A stretch of 64,000 nucleotides of DNA, taken from the NCBI RefSeq assembly GCF_002272075.1, contig NZ_NPBJ01000023.1, positions 155,037 through 219,036 of the forward strand, given 5' to 3'. Under the pieces are notes generated by a model. That model worked only from the letters and a program-made list of their open reading frames with translations, made no database searches and was not told where the DNA came from. Source of the DNA: Terribacillus saccharophilus (GTDB lineage: Bacteria; Bacillota; Bacilli; Bacillales; Amphibacillaceae). Made by a program: the position numbers and the translations under genes. Positions 17,181 through 25,255 of this stretch are shown piece by piece. Numbering within the stretch: the stretch's first letter is position 1; each line of letters starts with the position of its first letter.

Positions 17181-17653
17181 TAGGATAACCCATCGAAGCG
17201 CTGCTGACGAAGAGCTTCATAAATAATAATTGCTGCCGTATTCGATAGATTTAAAGATCGGACTTTATCTGTCATATGAATACGAAGACATTGCTCCTCT
17301 TTCCCTACAAGCAAATCTTTCGGAATGCCAGTCGACTCTCGACCAAAAACGAATAGCAGATCTTGATCTGTATTGCTGAAATCATAATCTGAATAATGCT
17401 TGGTACCGAAGTTCTCTATATAATAAAAGACACCTTCCGGAAATTTTTCATATAACTCTTCTATACTATCGTAGTAATGAATATCCACGTCATGCCAATA
17501 GTCCAATCCTGATCTTCTCAGCATTTTGTCATCCGTTGAGAAACCAAGCGGACGAATTAGATGCAAAGCCGTATCTGTCGCAAGGCAGGTACGAGCAATA
17601 TTCCCTGTATTAGCTGGGATTTCTGGTTGGAATAGTACGATATGTCTTGGCAT
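17180..17653 (-). CDS. trmL: tRNA (cytidine(34)-2'-O)-methyltransferase TrmL
   Basis: SPOUT-fold methyltransferase that 2'-O-methylates the wobble base of leucine tRNAs. The N-terminal motif HIVLFQPEIPANTGNIARTC, the central FGRESTGIP and the C-terminal SAM-knot motif VRSLNLSNTAAIIIYEALRQ are all present. Length 157 is standard. Start ATG with AGAGGTGAAAG upstream. In B. subtilis this gene (cspR) is directly upstream of queG and yhbB. Here the amidase gene lies upstream on the same strand, with about 55 bases between its stop and this start, so the two may share a transcript. Confidence 0.95.
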   Translation of the reverse strand: MPRHIVLFQPEIPANTGNIARTCLATDTALHLIRPLGFSTDDKMLRRSGLDYWHDVDIHYYDSIEELYEKFPEGVFYYIENFGTKHYSDYDFSNTDQDLLFVFGRESTGIPKDLLVGKEEQCLRIHMTDKVRSLNLSNTAAIIIYEALRQQRFDGLS

Positions 17654-17708
17654 ATACTTTCACCTCTGCTTTTCAACTTTCAACCTTACCAGTATAGCAC
17701 AGCAGAGA

Positions 17709-18560
17709 TCATAGCCCAATCTGGAAAAATTTATACACAACGTTCTCTGTATAAGCCGGAGAGTCAACGTAAGCCCAATGACGCATTCTGCTGTTAGCAG
17801 TATGGGCATTGACCAACGGCTCACCCTGTGCGTTCCGGGCTACCACTATCGTATTGTGATTATAGTTCCCATCACCCTCAAAATCATAGCAAATCACATC
17901 GCCAGGCCTCAGCAGCCTCGCATCCGCTACTTCCTTACCGCGTAAGCCTTGTGTCGATCCGCTCAAATACCACCGCAAGGCATTAGCTACTGTGAAACTA
18001 TAGCTCCAGTTTTCACCATTGAACCACCACCCTGAATTCCTGTCTGGTTCCCCCCGCATTGGCGCCCCGCCTGCCCGTAAGCACTGGGAGACATAATTTG
18101 TGCAATCGACTTCAAATTTCTTGTAAGCAGGATTATAATCATTCCACCATCGTTCGGCATACTGAACAGCTGCCCGTCTATCATAGGTGAATTGCCGGTC
18201 AAAATCCTGATCGTTGCTCTCAAAGACGACAAGCCCTTGTACATGAGGCTGGACAGCGTCCTCAACTCGCTCATCATGAATGATTTGTCCAGCTCGCATA
18301 CGAGCTCTATGCGTATGCACTTCTTCTTCATGATACGTTGCATGCTGCTTATGCACGAGAAAAGTTGCGCACAAGCGATAGGTAATGATGTCTTCCTCCC
18401 CTTCGTGTTCCTCGCTCAGAATTATTCCTTCTCCTCGAATCTGCGCAACCTTCGCCCCGTCTTTTTCATGAAAAACAATCCGGTTGACGAGCCAATTCTC
18501 ATCCTTCTTCCCATCAACTCTCTGCATCCAATAATCTGCCAGCTGTTCACTCTTCCCCAT
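17709..18560 (-). CDS. yhbB: YhbB-like putative amidase (Amidase_6 domain)
   Basis: 283 residues. The N-terminal 150 residues are a charged domain of unknown role. The C-terminal half has the papain-like amidase signature [17 protein letters not shown] with its candidate nucleophile Cys, followed by [10 protein letters not shown] and [11 protein letters not shown]. No signal peptide is visible. The family is assumed to cleave amide bonds in cell wall material but is poorly studied. The start is ATG 18560, with GGAGGGATAG upstream. The first codons overlap a 38-codon ORF in another frame, which suggests coupled translation. The B. subtilis yhbB gene has the same trmL/queG context. Confidence 0.85.
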   Translation of the reverse strand: MGKSEQLADYWMQRVDGKKDENWLVNRIVFHEKDGAKVAQIRGEGIILSEEHEGEEDIITYRLCATFLVHKQHATYHEEEVHTHRARMRAGQIIHDERVEDAVQPHVQGLVVFESNDQDFDRQFTYDRRAAVQYAERWWNDYNPAYKKFEVDCTNYVSQCLRAGGAPMRGEPDRNSGWWFNGENWSYSFTVANALRWYLSGSTQGLRGKEVADARLLRPGDVICYDFEGDGNYNHNTIVVARNAQGEPLVNAHTANSRMRHWAYVDSPAYTENVVYKFFQIGL

Positions 18561-18663
18561 CTCTATCCCTCCTGTTCTTTCTTCGATATGACATGGCATA
18601 TCCTCGTAGGAGGAGCAAGCCTCCTACGACGAATACAGATAAAACAGTCATGAATGTCTCCAT
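18547..18663 (-). CDS. 38-residue membrane peptide overlapping the amidase start
   Basis: [20 protein letters not shown] starts the peptide, giving one hydrophobic helix followed by a strongly basic tail ([10 protein letters not shown]). A good ribosome site, GAGGTGGGAG, precedes ATG 18663. The ORF ends 14 bases inside the amidase gene. Codons 12-20 form a perfect 9-base inverted repeat (CGTAGGAGG/CCTCCTACG). I recognise no family. The overlap and ribosome site argue for a real gene upstream of, and coupled to, the amidase gene. Confidence 0.55.
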   Translation of the reverse strand: METFMTVLSVFVVGGLLLLRGYAMSYRRKNRRDRDGEE

Positions 18664-18734
18664 GCTCCCACCTCACTTGTATGTATGTAGAATCATGACA
18701 GTATATGCTTCATCAGCTTGTCTCATCCCATCAA

Positions 18735-18748
18735 TGAAAGCGCAAACA
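18735..18748 (+). promoter_or_regulatory. Candidate cre site between the small ORF and nfrA1
   Basis: TGAAAGCGCAAACA matches the CcpA consensus TGWAARCGYTWNCW at 13 of 14 positions. It lies 58 bases upstream of the nitroreductase start and 72 bases upstream of the divergent small ORF, so either may be controlled. Confidence 0.4.
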
Positions 18749-18805
18749 TTTTTAGTTACAAATGTGACAATTTTGTGTATCCTTATAAAAAAGGGGGAGA
18801 ATACG

Positions 18806-19555
18806 ATGTCTGATGTTTTGCAAACTATCCTTAGCCACAAATCAGTAAGATCATTTACTTCCGAGCGCCTTACAGAGGAACAGATCAAGGAACTCGTTTC
18901 CGCTGCTCAAGCAGCATCCACGTCGAGCTTCCTCCAGGCGTACTCCATCATCGGTGTTAGCGATCCTTTGGTGAAAAAAGAGCTTAGCACTTATGCAGGC
19001 AGCCAGGAATATGTCGTGAACAATGGCCACTTCTTTGTTTTTTGTGCTGATTTCTACCGCCATAAGGAAATGGCAAGCAATCTGCGGGCAGACATTTCTG
19101 AAACAATTCAAGGAACAGAAGCTTTGCTGATCGGTACAATTGATGCTTCGCTCGCTGCTCAAAATCTTGCCATTGCAGCAGAATCGATGGGGCTGGGCAT
19201 TTGTTACATAGGCGGTCTTCGAAATAATCTGGCCGGTGTTTCTGCAAGCCTTGGCGTACCTGCTCAAGTATTACCGCTGTTCGGGATTGCTGTTGGCTAT
19301 CCCGAAAAAGTGAATGAAAAGAAACCGCGGCTGCCGTTCGGAAGTGTTTATCATGAAAACAGATATAACGTGGATAAAGGTTTGCTGAATGCTCAGTTGG
19401 AGGAATATGACCGTACCATCCAGTCATATTATGTGGATCGGATTGAAAACACTCGGAAGACAACCTGGACCGAGCAGGCTACAGATAATCTCCGCATCCC
19501 GAAACGTGTTTATATGAAAGATTTCATAACGCAAAAGGGTTGGGCAAAGCATTAA
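18806..19555 (+). CDS. nfrA1: NAD(P)H-dependent FMN oxidoreductase, NfrA1 family
   Basis: 249 residues, the usual length for NfsA/NfrA1 flavoproteins. Recognised segments are HKSVRSFTSERLT at the start, QAASTSSFLQAYSIIGV (FMN contact), AAESMGLGICYIGGLRNN and a C-terminal dimer extension. It reduces nitro compounds, quinones or flavins with NAD(P)H in the cytoplasm; in B. subtilis NfrA1 is stress-induced. The start is ATG 18806, since AAGGGGGAG sits a few bases upstream; an in-frame extension to 18593 has no ribosome site. It ends at a strong palindromic terminator. Confidence 0.9.
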   Translation: MSDVLQTILSHKSVRSFTSERLTEEQIKELVSAAQAASTSSFLQAYSIIGVSDPLVKKELSTYAGSQEYVVNNGHFFVFCADFYRHKEMASNLRADISETIQGTEALLIGTIDASLAAQNLAIAAESMGLGICYIGGLRNNLAGVSASLGVPAQVLPLFGIAVGYPEKVNEKKPRLPFGSVYHENRYNVDKGLLNAQLEEYDRTIQSYYVDRIENTRKTTWTEQATDNLRIPKRVYMKDFITQKGWAKH

Positions 19556-19583
19556 AATAGGGCCGCTGCAGCGGCCCTATTTT
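19554..19583. terminator. Bidirectional terminator, perfect 30-base palindrome
   Basis: AAAATAGGGCCGCTG is followed directly by its exact reverse complement. It ends nfrA1 on the plus strand and overlaps the stop of the converging chemoreceptor gene. Confidence 0.88.
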
Positions 19584-20406
19584 ATGAGGATGTTACTGAT
19601 TTAAAGAATGATTCCATATCTTCGCCTAAAAGATGCAATTGATCGATAAGCTGGCTGAAGTTATTTACTAGATCTGCTTGCTCACCGGATGCATTCCGAA
19701 TTTGCTCCACACTTCCGGATAGAGCAGTAATATTATTTTTAATATTCTCTAGAGAGACGCTCATACTTTTCGTAACATCCGTTGTTTGGGAAGACAGTTT
19801 CCTGACCTCACTTGCAACAACAGCAAATCCTGCACCAGCTTTTCCAGCTCGAGCTGCCTCAATTGATGCATTCAAACCTAGGATGTTGGTCTGCTGCTGA
19901 ATTTGGGAAATCTCACTTATTGATCCAACTGTTGTTTCTGTCAGAAGCATGGATTCCTGTGACTGGGCTGCGATTTCCTCGCTGGACGCCGCAAGTTCTT
20001 CTGAATGGGCTGAAACAGTGTGCAATTTATCCTGGAGGCCATCAATTATTTGACGCAGGTTCTCTATGTACCCTTCCATTTTTTCTTGCGCATCCAGAGG
20101 GACCGCAATTGCGAAAGCTCCAACTACCTCTTTATTGTCGTTTCGAATTGGAAAGGACTTCGCATACAGAGGAATACCATATACTTCCCGCGGCAATAAA
20201 ACCGAACCATATCGGCCCGCTAATGCGGCTTCTAAGTTTTTATCTCCGACTGGTATAGGGCTTCCCACATGAATCCCAAAATCGACCTTTGTAGTAGGCA
20301 GATAACTCAAGAACTTTTCTCTATCTGTAATTCCAATCATCGTATCGGTACCGATTATTTTTTGCAGATCTTCTGCCGACTCGACTAGGTTATGTAATAA
20401 TTCCAT
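19582..20406 (-). CDS. Soluble methyl-accepting chemotaxis-like protein (YfmS type)
   Basis: 274 residues with no membrane segment. The first about 115 residues form a small sensory domain. A coiled-coil signalling domain follows, with the conserved hairpin tip region ([40 protein letters not shown]). This matches cytoplasmic receptors of the B. subtilis YfmS kind, which feed CheA. I start at ATG 20406 ([10 protein letters not shown]), because GAAGGGATC lies upstream; the longer frame to 20445 has none. The ligand is not known. Confidence 0.88.
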   Translation of the reverse strand: MELLHNLVESAEDLQKIIGTDTMIGITDREKFLSYLPTTKVDFGIHVGSPIPVGDKNLEAALAGRYGSVLLPREVYGIPLYAKSFPIRNDNKEVVGAFAIAVPLDAQEKMEGYIENLRQIIDGLQDKLHTVSAHSEELAASSEEIAAQSQESMLLTETTVGSISEISQIQQQTNILGLNASIEAARAGKAGAGFAVVASEVRKLSSQTTDVTKSMSVSLENIKNNITALSGSVEQIRNASGEQADLVNNFSQLIDQLHLLGEDMESFFKSVTSS

Positions 20407-20553
20407 TATGATCCCTTCGTTTCTTGTACACTTATTTGATAGCAAAAGGACAATAATTTTAGGTATTTCATACCACTTAAATCACAAAAAAATATCCTTG
20501 TATTCCATCTTATTACTATATACCCAGTCTTTTAAACAGCTAAACTATGAGAT

Positions 20554-20584
20554 ATAAAAAAAGGAGCATTTAATTTATGCCCCT
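20554..20584 (-). terminator. Terminator after queG
   Basis: On the minus strand AGGGGCAT pairs with ATGCTCCT (one G-T pair) and is followed by eight T. Confidence 0.8.
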
Positions 20585-20586
20585 TT

Positions 20587-21735
20587 TCAGTGTGATTCTG
20601 CATATTCCTCTTCGAACTGTAGTCCTTTACGCATTTCTTCAAGTACTTGATCGTCCTGCTCTTTATCCATCGCTTTCCTTACTGCATCGAAACCTTCCGG
20701 TAACCCAATCTTACCAATGGCCCAAGCGGCTGTCCCACGAATAACAGGTCTTGGATCTTGCTCCATCAGCTCAATCAAATCCGGTACGGCTGATGTAGTC
20801 TTATAATGTGCAATGGCTAGTATTGCATTGCGCTGAATCGGTTTCTTTCCTCGCCAAGAACCGGAGATCAGGCCGAATTTTGCTTTGAATTCTTTATTCG
20901 ACATCTTGAGTAACGGTTTCAGCAGCGGTTTCACGACCTCTGGATCTGGCTCCATTTCTTCATGAAGGTGGAAATCCATGCCTTTGTTCTTTGGACAAAC
21001 CAGCTGGCATGTATCACAGCCATAGATACGGTTTCCGATTTTTGAACGAAATTCGTCTGGCAGGAAATCTTTCGTCTGCGTAAGATAGGCAATACAACGC
21101 TGAGCATTCAGCTGGCCGCCTTGGACAAGGGCCCCTGTGGGACAGGAGTCAATGCATTTTGTGCATGTTCCGCAACTATCCTCTACAGCTTCATCCGGTA
21201 AGAATGGAATGTTGGTAATCACTTCACCAAGATACACATACGATCCGAATTCGGGCGTAATGACAAAACTGTTTTTAGCACTGAAACCGATCCCCGCTCG
21301 CTCAGCTACAGCTCGATCAGATAACTCACCTGTATCAACCATTGAACGATAGGTAAATCCTTCTACCCTTTCTGAAAGAAAAGCAGTCAGTTTATTCATT
21401 CGATCGCGCAGCACTTCATGATAATCCATTCCCCAGGAGGCCCGACAGAACAATCCGCGCGGTTCTTCCTTCGTACTTTTTGGTGCATTAGGCAATCTGG
21501 AAGGATACGCGAGCGCTATTGCGATAATGGATTGAGCAGAAGGCATAAGCTTCTTCGGTTCAGTCCGTTCCTCGATTGTACCTTTCTCAAAACCTGACTG
21601 ATAATTGTTTTCTTGCTGCTGTTTTAATCTTTCCTTCAGCTCCTGAAAGACATCCGCCGTTGTGAACCTGATTTTATCTACACCGATCTCCTTGCTGTAG
21701 GCAATCAGCTCCTGCTTCAGCTGTTCTGCATCCAT
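20587..21735 (-). CDS. queG: Epoxyqueuosine reductase QueG
   Basis: Cobalamin- and iron-sulfur-dependent enzyme for the last step of queuosine synthesis in tRNA. Two 4Fe-4S motifs are visible, CGTCTKCIDSCPTGAL and CDTCQLVCPKNKG. The C-terminal part contains HEAT-like repeats (RPVIRGTAAWAIGKIG), expected in this family. 382 residues from ATG 21735, which has AAAGGAGG upstream. The frame stays open to 21849 but that extension overlaps a leader hairpin. In B. subtilis (yhbA) it sits between trmL and yhbB; here two unrelated genes intervene. The leader carries a terminator-like hairpin upstream of the start. Confidence 0.95.
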   Translation of the reverse strand: MDAEQLKQELIAYSKEIGVDKIRFTTADVFQELKERLKQQQENNYQSGFEKGTIEERTEPKKLMPSAQSIIAIALAYPSRLPNAPKSTKEEPRGLFCRASWGMDYHEVLRDRMNKLTAFLSERVEGFTYRSMVDTGELSDRAVAERAGIGFSAKNSFVITPEFGSYVYLGEVITNIPFLPDEAVEDSCGTCTKCIDSCPTGALVQGGQLNAQRCIAYLTQTKDFLPDEFRSKIGNRIYGCDTCQLVCPKNKGMDFHLHEEMEPDPEVVKPLLKPLLKMSNKEFKAKFGLISGSWRGKKPIQRNAILAIAHYKTTSAVPDLIELMEQDPRPVIRGTAAWAIGKIGLPEGFDAVRKAMDKEQDDQVLEEMRKGLQFEEEYAESH

Positions 21736-21780
21736 TATACGGCCTCCTTTCTTTATCATTATTTCCATAATATACATAGT

Positions 21781-21870
21781 AAAAACGCAATGCCTCGTTA
21801 CGTTTAAAACGAGACACTGCGTTGGCTCAGGGGTAGTAAACAAGTGCATGACAAGCGAAATGATTACCCC
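21781..21870 (-). ncRNA. Structured queG leader with internal terminator hairpin (candidate attenuator)
   Basis: Reading the minus strand, a stem GGGGTA/TACCCC (arms at 21865-21870 and 21830-21835) comes first. A 16-base-arm hairpin follows (21784-21823; two wobble-type positions) and then TTTTT. This lies inside the predicted queG transcript, 46 bases before the start codon. It does not match a preQ1 aptamer that I know. It may be a riboswitch, a T-rich attenuator, or a stray terminator. Confidence 0.5.
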
Positions 21871-21893
21871 GGTTTATAAATAGTATGTTAAGT

Positions 21894-21922
21894 AGTATAA
21901 CAAGGTTTTTACATGCACGCAA
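21894..21922 (-). promoter_or_regulatory. Promoter of queG
   Basis: On the minus strand TTGCGT (21917-21922) and TATACT (21894-21899) are 17 bases apart, with an extended TG element before the -10. Transcription from here would include the hairpin leader. Confidence 0.6.
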
Positions 21923-22008
21923 CATTCTAAACATAATTCGACAAATTTTTTTCTCGCCTCTGCTTTCACCTCTGCTATACTGGATTTTAACAAGAGGGAG
22001 GTAAGGAT

Positions 22009-22872
22009 ATGAGCTTGTACGATTACTTACTAACGCAAGATGGGATAATCACCAAAGAATCACTTTTATATCCCTTTGAAGAAAGAGGTTTGCAATTCGG
22101 GGACGGTGTTTACGAGGTCATCCGTATATATCAAGGGACATTTGATTTGCTGGAGGAACATATCGATCGGCTTTATCGTTCCGCTGAAGCGATTCGGCTG
22201 GAAGTTCCATTTGCTAAAGATGCATTGATTGCTTCTCTCCATCAACTGTCAGAGAAGAATGATGTACAAACAGATGCAAAGCTTTATCTGCAAATCACTC
22301 GCGGTTCTGCACCACGAGAGCATAGTTTTCCAGATGTGCCGAGTAATTTCTATGCTTATATGGAACCTAGTGAAAGGCCTGTGTCTCCGCTTCAGCAAGG
22401 CGTACGTGCTGTTTTGGCAGATGATATCAGATGGGATTTATGCTACATCAAAAGTCTGAATTTGCTGCCAAATATACTAGCCAAGCAAACTGCCAAGGAA
22501 AAAGGAGCTTTTGAAGCTATTCTCCACAAAAATGGCACTGTTACAGAAGGATCATCCTCCAATGTATTCATCATTAAGGATAAGATTCTTTTCACACATC
22601 CTGCTGCAGAAAACATCCTGCATGGCTGTGTCCGCAGCAGAGTATTGGCACTTGCACTAAAAGCAGGATTGCAAGTGAAGGAGACAGCCTTTACAACTGA
22701 CCAGCTGCTCCAGGCAGATGAGGTATTCATCACCAGTACGACCAGTGAAATCATGCCCGTCATCGAAATTGAGGGGAGTCTTATCGGTAATGGGAAGCCG
22801 GGCAGCGACACGCGCACTCTCCAACTTGCCTATGAAAAAGAAAGCGGAATTCAAACTACAGCATTTGTATGA
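22009..22872 (+). CDS. dat: D-amino acid aminotransferase
   Basis: Fold-type IV PLP enzyme that interconverts D-amino acids, chiefly D-alanine and D-glutamate, supplying cell wall precursors. The early motif GDGVYEVIR, the RGSAPREHSFP substrate loop and the PLP lysine in CYIKSLNLLPN are present, as are TEGSSSNVFI and the C-terminal ITSTTSEIMPV. 287 residues is typical. ATG 22009 follows GAGGGAGG. A TGCTATACT extended -10 lies about 45 bases upstream, so the gene has its own promoter, divergent from queG. A large hairpin closes it. Confidence 0.93.
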   Translation: MSLYDYLLTQDGIITKESLLYPFEERGLQFGDGVYEVIRIYQGTFDLLEEHIDRLYRSAEAIRLEVPFAKDALIASLHQLSEKNDVQTDAKLYLQITRGSAPREHSFPDVPSNFYAYMEPSERPVSPLQQGVRAVLADDIRWDLCYIKSLNLLPNILAKQTAKEKGAFEAILHKNGTVTEGSSSNVFIIKDKILFTHPAAENILHGCVRSRVLALALKAGLQVKETAFTTDQLLQADEVFITSTTSEIMPVIEIEGSLIGNGKPGSDTRTLQLAYEKESGIQTTAFV

Positions 22873-22920
22873 ATAAAAGACCAATAGGATTGGGACTGTC
22901 CCATCCTATTGGTCTTTTAT
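22873..22920. terminator. Bidirectional terminator between dat and the DUF4129-type gene
   Basis: Long arms, ATAAAAGACCAATAGGAT plus GGGAC, pair with their reverse complement, with one bulged T. The arms end in A/T runs on both sides. Confidence 0.85.
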
Positions 22921-24075
22921 TTGTTTCTTAGCCTCTCGGATATCCTGCTCAAAAGCTTGCAATTCTTTCTTAGAAATTTCTGCTTCTCCATACCTTACTT
23001 TCTCATAAATTGAGAGACTAGTGTCGGGGATACCGATGCGGGTGAGCCATTCTTGCCAAGTCTCCGAGCTTCTCCTCCCTTTCTTATGCCTATTGGCGTA
23101 GCGTTCCAGCTGGAACACATGCTTGCGAACTAGCTGCACCGGCGGCATAATCCGAACCGACTGATTTTCTTCCGATTTGTCAGCAAGTGGTGTAAAAATC
23201 ATCTGCTGTTCTGCTTGCATTGCACCATCATCAATGCTGATTCCATCGAGCCTTTGCCTTTTGTAAAGCCAAATTACGAGCAGGATCAACAGAACTCCGC
23301 CAACAGCAATCCAAACCCAAGTACTACCCACGCTGACCGTTTCTTCTACTTTTTCCGTCCTAAATAACGGCGGCAAATCTGGAATCTGAACCATATTGTT
23401 TCCTTGCTCCTCGGCTGTCGTGGAGGAAGACTCGATAAACTGATCACCAACCCCAAATCTTGTCAGCGCCCATTCCAGTCCATTTCCTGCATAGCGGAAA
23501 ACTGAACTGAACATCGCTCCTGCAATTGCTTGAACAACAGGATAAAGAAGCCATGCCAGCCCTCCTGTAGAAATAGCGGCTAACAGAAAAAGAACGACAG
23601 GTGTCTCAAGCATCCCTTTAGGTTCTTGACCTTGGGTATGATAAATCCAATAGCCTGCAAAAAATATGATGATTGTCGTTAAACCTGCTGCAACCAGCTC
23701 TGTTCGATAGAAGAAGAGCAAGATCGTTATCAATAAGGAGAGATAAAGCATGAGGTAAACATATCCATAAGCAGGTTCTGCCTCTGTCTCCTGAACGGTG
23801 AGTCTCCAATAAAGAATGCCTGCAACAATGATAGTGAACCAAATCGGCCATCCGAGCACCACACTGCCAATGAGAATGCCGGTCGAAAGAAGCGGTACAA
23901 TCAGCAGCTGACTGCGAATATATCGATTCATTACCCAAAAGACAAGGAGCATGGATACGAGCAAAAAGTGATAACCGAAGAAAAGCGACTGCTCGAATCG
24001 TATCAGAAACGGCACACAGAGCAGATAAAGGAAAAATCCCTCTAACAGATAAGTAAACCCTGCTGCATACCTCAT
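22906..24075 (-). CDS. Multi-pass membrane protein with DUF4129-like tail, transglutaminase core missing
   Basis: 389 residues: about seven N-terminal hydrophobic segments (to about residue 200), a short outside loop, one further helix (VWIAVGGVLLILLVIWLY) and a cytoplasmic tail with HVFQLERYANRHKKGRRSSETWQEWLTRIG and YEKVRYGEAE, which resembles DUF4129. In the B. subtilis yeaC-yeaD-yebA operon the third protein is about 740 residues and has a transglutaminase domain between these parts; no Cys-His-Asp core is visible here. ATG 24075 is chosen because it overlaps the previous stop (ATGA) and has GGTGAGAG upstream. Third gene of the MoxR operon. Confidence 0.75.
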   Translation of the reverse strand: MRYAAGFTYLLEGFFLYLLCVPFLIRFEQSLFFGYHFLLVSMLLVFWVMNRYIRSQLLIVPLLSTGILIGSVVLGWPIWFTIIVAGILYWRLTVQETEAEPAYGYVYLMLYLSLLITILLFFYRTELVAAGLTTIIIFFAGYWIYHTQGQEPKGMLETPVVLFLLAAISTGGLAWLLYPVVQAIAGAMFSSVFRYAGNGLEWALTRFGVGDQFIESSSTTAEEQGNNMVQIPDLPPLFRTEKVEETVSVGSTWVWIAVGGVLLILLVIWLYKRQRLDGISIDDGAMQAEQQMIFTPLADKSEENQSVRIMPPVQLVRKHVFQLERYANRHKKGRRSSETWQEWLTRIGIPDTSLSIYEKVRYGEAEISKKELQAFEQDIREAKKQIKDQ

Positions 24076-25238
24076 GCTCTCACCCATTCCCGGTTCAAAG
24101 TTACTTCCTCCAGAACAGCCTTTATTGGGTCGACGTGGTACAATCTACCGTTCATCCCATGCAGGGAAGTCGGTAATTCGCCTATCAAAATAGAAACGGT
24201 TTGATTCCTTCTCATTTTCAAGTGATGCAGCACAGAGGTGATTTCAGTCATACCATCCTCAGCATGTACGCTTGCCAGCAGATCGAGGGCATTTTTCACA
24301 TCTGTTTCGGCCTGCCCTGCACTTTCTGTATAGATATGCGTCTGCCCTTTTGCCCGCAGATTTATGTGCATATCAATCGGATATCCGTTCTCAGCTGCTT
24401 GGTAGATGATAAAAGCAGCACAAGATAGAATTCTCTCTAGTTCCGGAGAGACATACGCATTACCCAGTCTGCTTGTTGTACTAATATTCAAGATAAGCGT
24501 AATTGTCATATCATAAGTGCGCTCTAAAACTTTTGTCTGCAGCATATTTTTTCTTACACTGGCCTTCCAATGGATACGACGGAAATCATCTGTCGGTAGA
24601 TAATCCCTGATTGACTTAATTTGGAGCGGATCCTCTGTCAGGGCAAGATCTGCTAGAACATGACCAGCTTGCTGACTGAAAAATTTTTCCACTCCGTGAA
24701 CCAACTCCTGGGTGGGATAAACGATTACACTCGTCTGGTATCTGCCTAGGTATGTCAGCTGAAGAAGCTGCATCCTGAACAGCGGTAAATAAAGCATGAT
24801 ACTAGATGGTGCTGCTATTCCTCTTTTCACGGCAATAAATGGAAAACTGACTTCGAGCGCTTGTTTTTTTGGTATATGAAACGATGTCTCATATAGCTGT
24901 GCATCTGATCCAACTATCGGCTTTCCCCGCAGGCTGTCAGCTGCAAGAGCATCTTTTACTTGGAATTTAAGATTAGCATTAGGAAGAGACAGGTTTCCCT
25001 TATTTTCGAACCGGAAGTTAATGACTGCTCTTTCCCCAGGAAAAAGCCGAATTGTTTTCCGTTCACTTTGCAAATCCAGATGACGACCAAGGCACTTATC
25101 GTAATACCGCTGGACAAGAATGATCGCAGCAATTACTCCTGCTAGGATAAAGAAAGCCCTGATACCAACCCATAAGCCGAGAAGGAATACAATAATAGCC
25201 AAAAAAGACAGCAGATCAGAAAAACGATCTTCCGGCAT
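24072..25238 (-). CDS. DUF58 domain-containing membrane protein
   Basis: 388 residues. Two N-terminal hydrophobic segments (about 8-45) are followed by an extracytoplasmic-type region and the DUF58 motif DYLPTDDFRRIHWKASVRKN near residue 210, with a von Willebrand A-like stretch after it. It belongs to the MoxR-DUF58 pairs thought to act in metal insertion or assembly of membrane complexes. I start at ATG 25238, which has GGAGAAGGG just upstream; the ATG at 25256 overlaps the moxR stop but lacks a ribosome site. Confidence 0.85.
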   Translation of the reverse strand: MPEDRFSDLLSFLAIIVFLLGLWVGIRAFFILAGVIAAIILVQRYYDKCLGRHLDLQSERKTIRLFPGERAVINFRFENKGNLSLPNANLKFQVKDALAADSLRGKPIVGSDAQLYETSFHIPKKQALEVSFPFIAVKRGIAAPSSIMLYLPLFRMQLLQLTYLGRYQTSVIVYPTQELVHGVEKFFSQQAGHVLADLALTEDPLQIKSIRDYLPTDDFRRIHWKASVRKNMLQTKVLERTYDMTITLILNISTTSRLGNAYVSPELERILSCAAFIIYQAAENGYPIDMHINLRAKGQTHIYTESAGQAETDVKNALDLLASVHAEDGMTEITSVLHHLKMRRNQTVSILIGELPTSLHGMNGRLYHVDPIKAVLEEVTLNREWVRA

Positions 25239-25255
25239 TTCCCTTCTCCATAACA

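Noticed and set aside
18593..18805. N-terminal extension of the nitroreductase
   Set aside because: The family begins at MSDVLQTILSHKS, and a strong ribosome site precedes ATG 18806.
21736..21849. N-terminal extension of queG
   Set aside because: It runs through the leader hairpin and lacks a ribosome site, while ATG 21735 has AAAGGAGG.
21781..21870. preQ1 riboswitch or T-box before queG
   Set aside because: Neither the compact preQ1 pseudoknot sequence nor the T-box AGGGUGG element is present.
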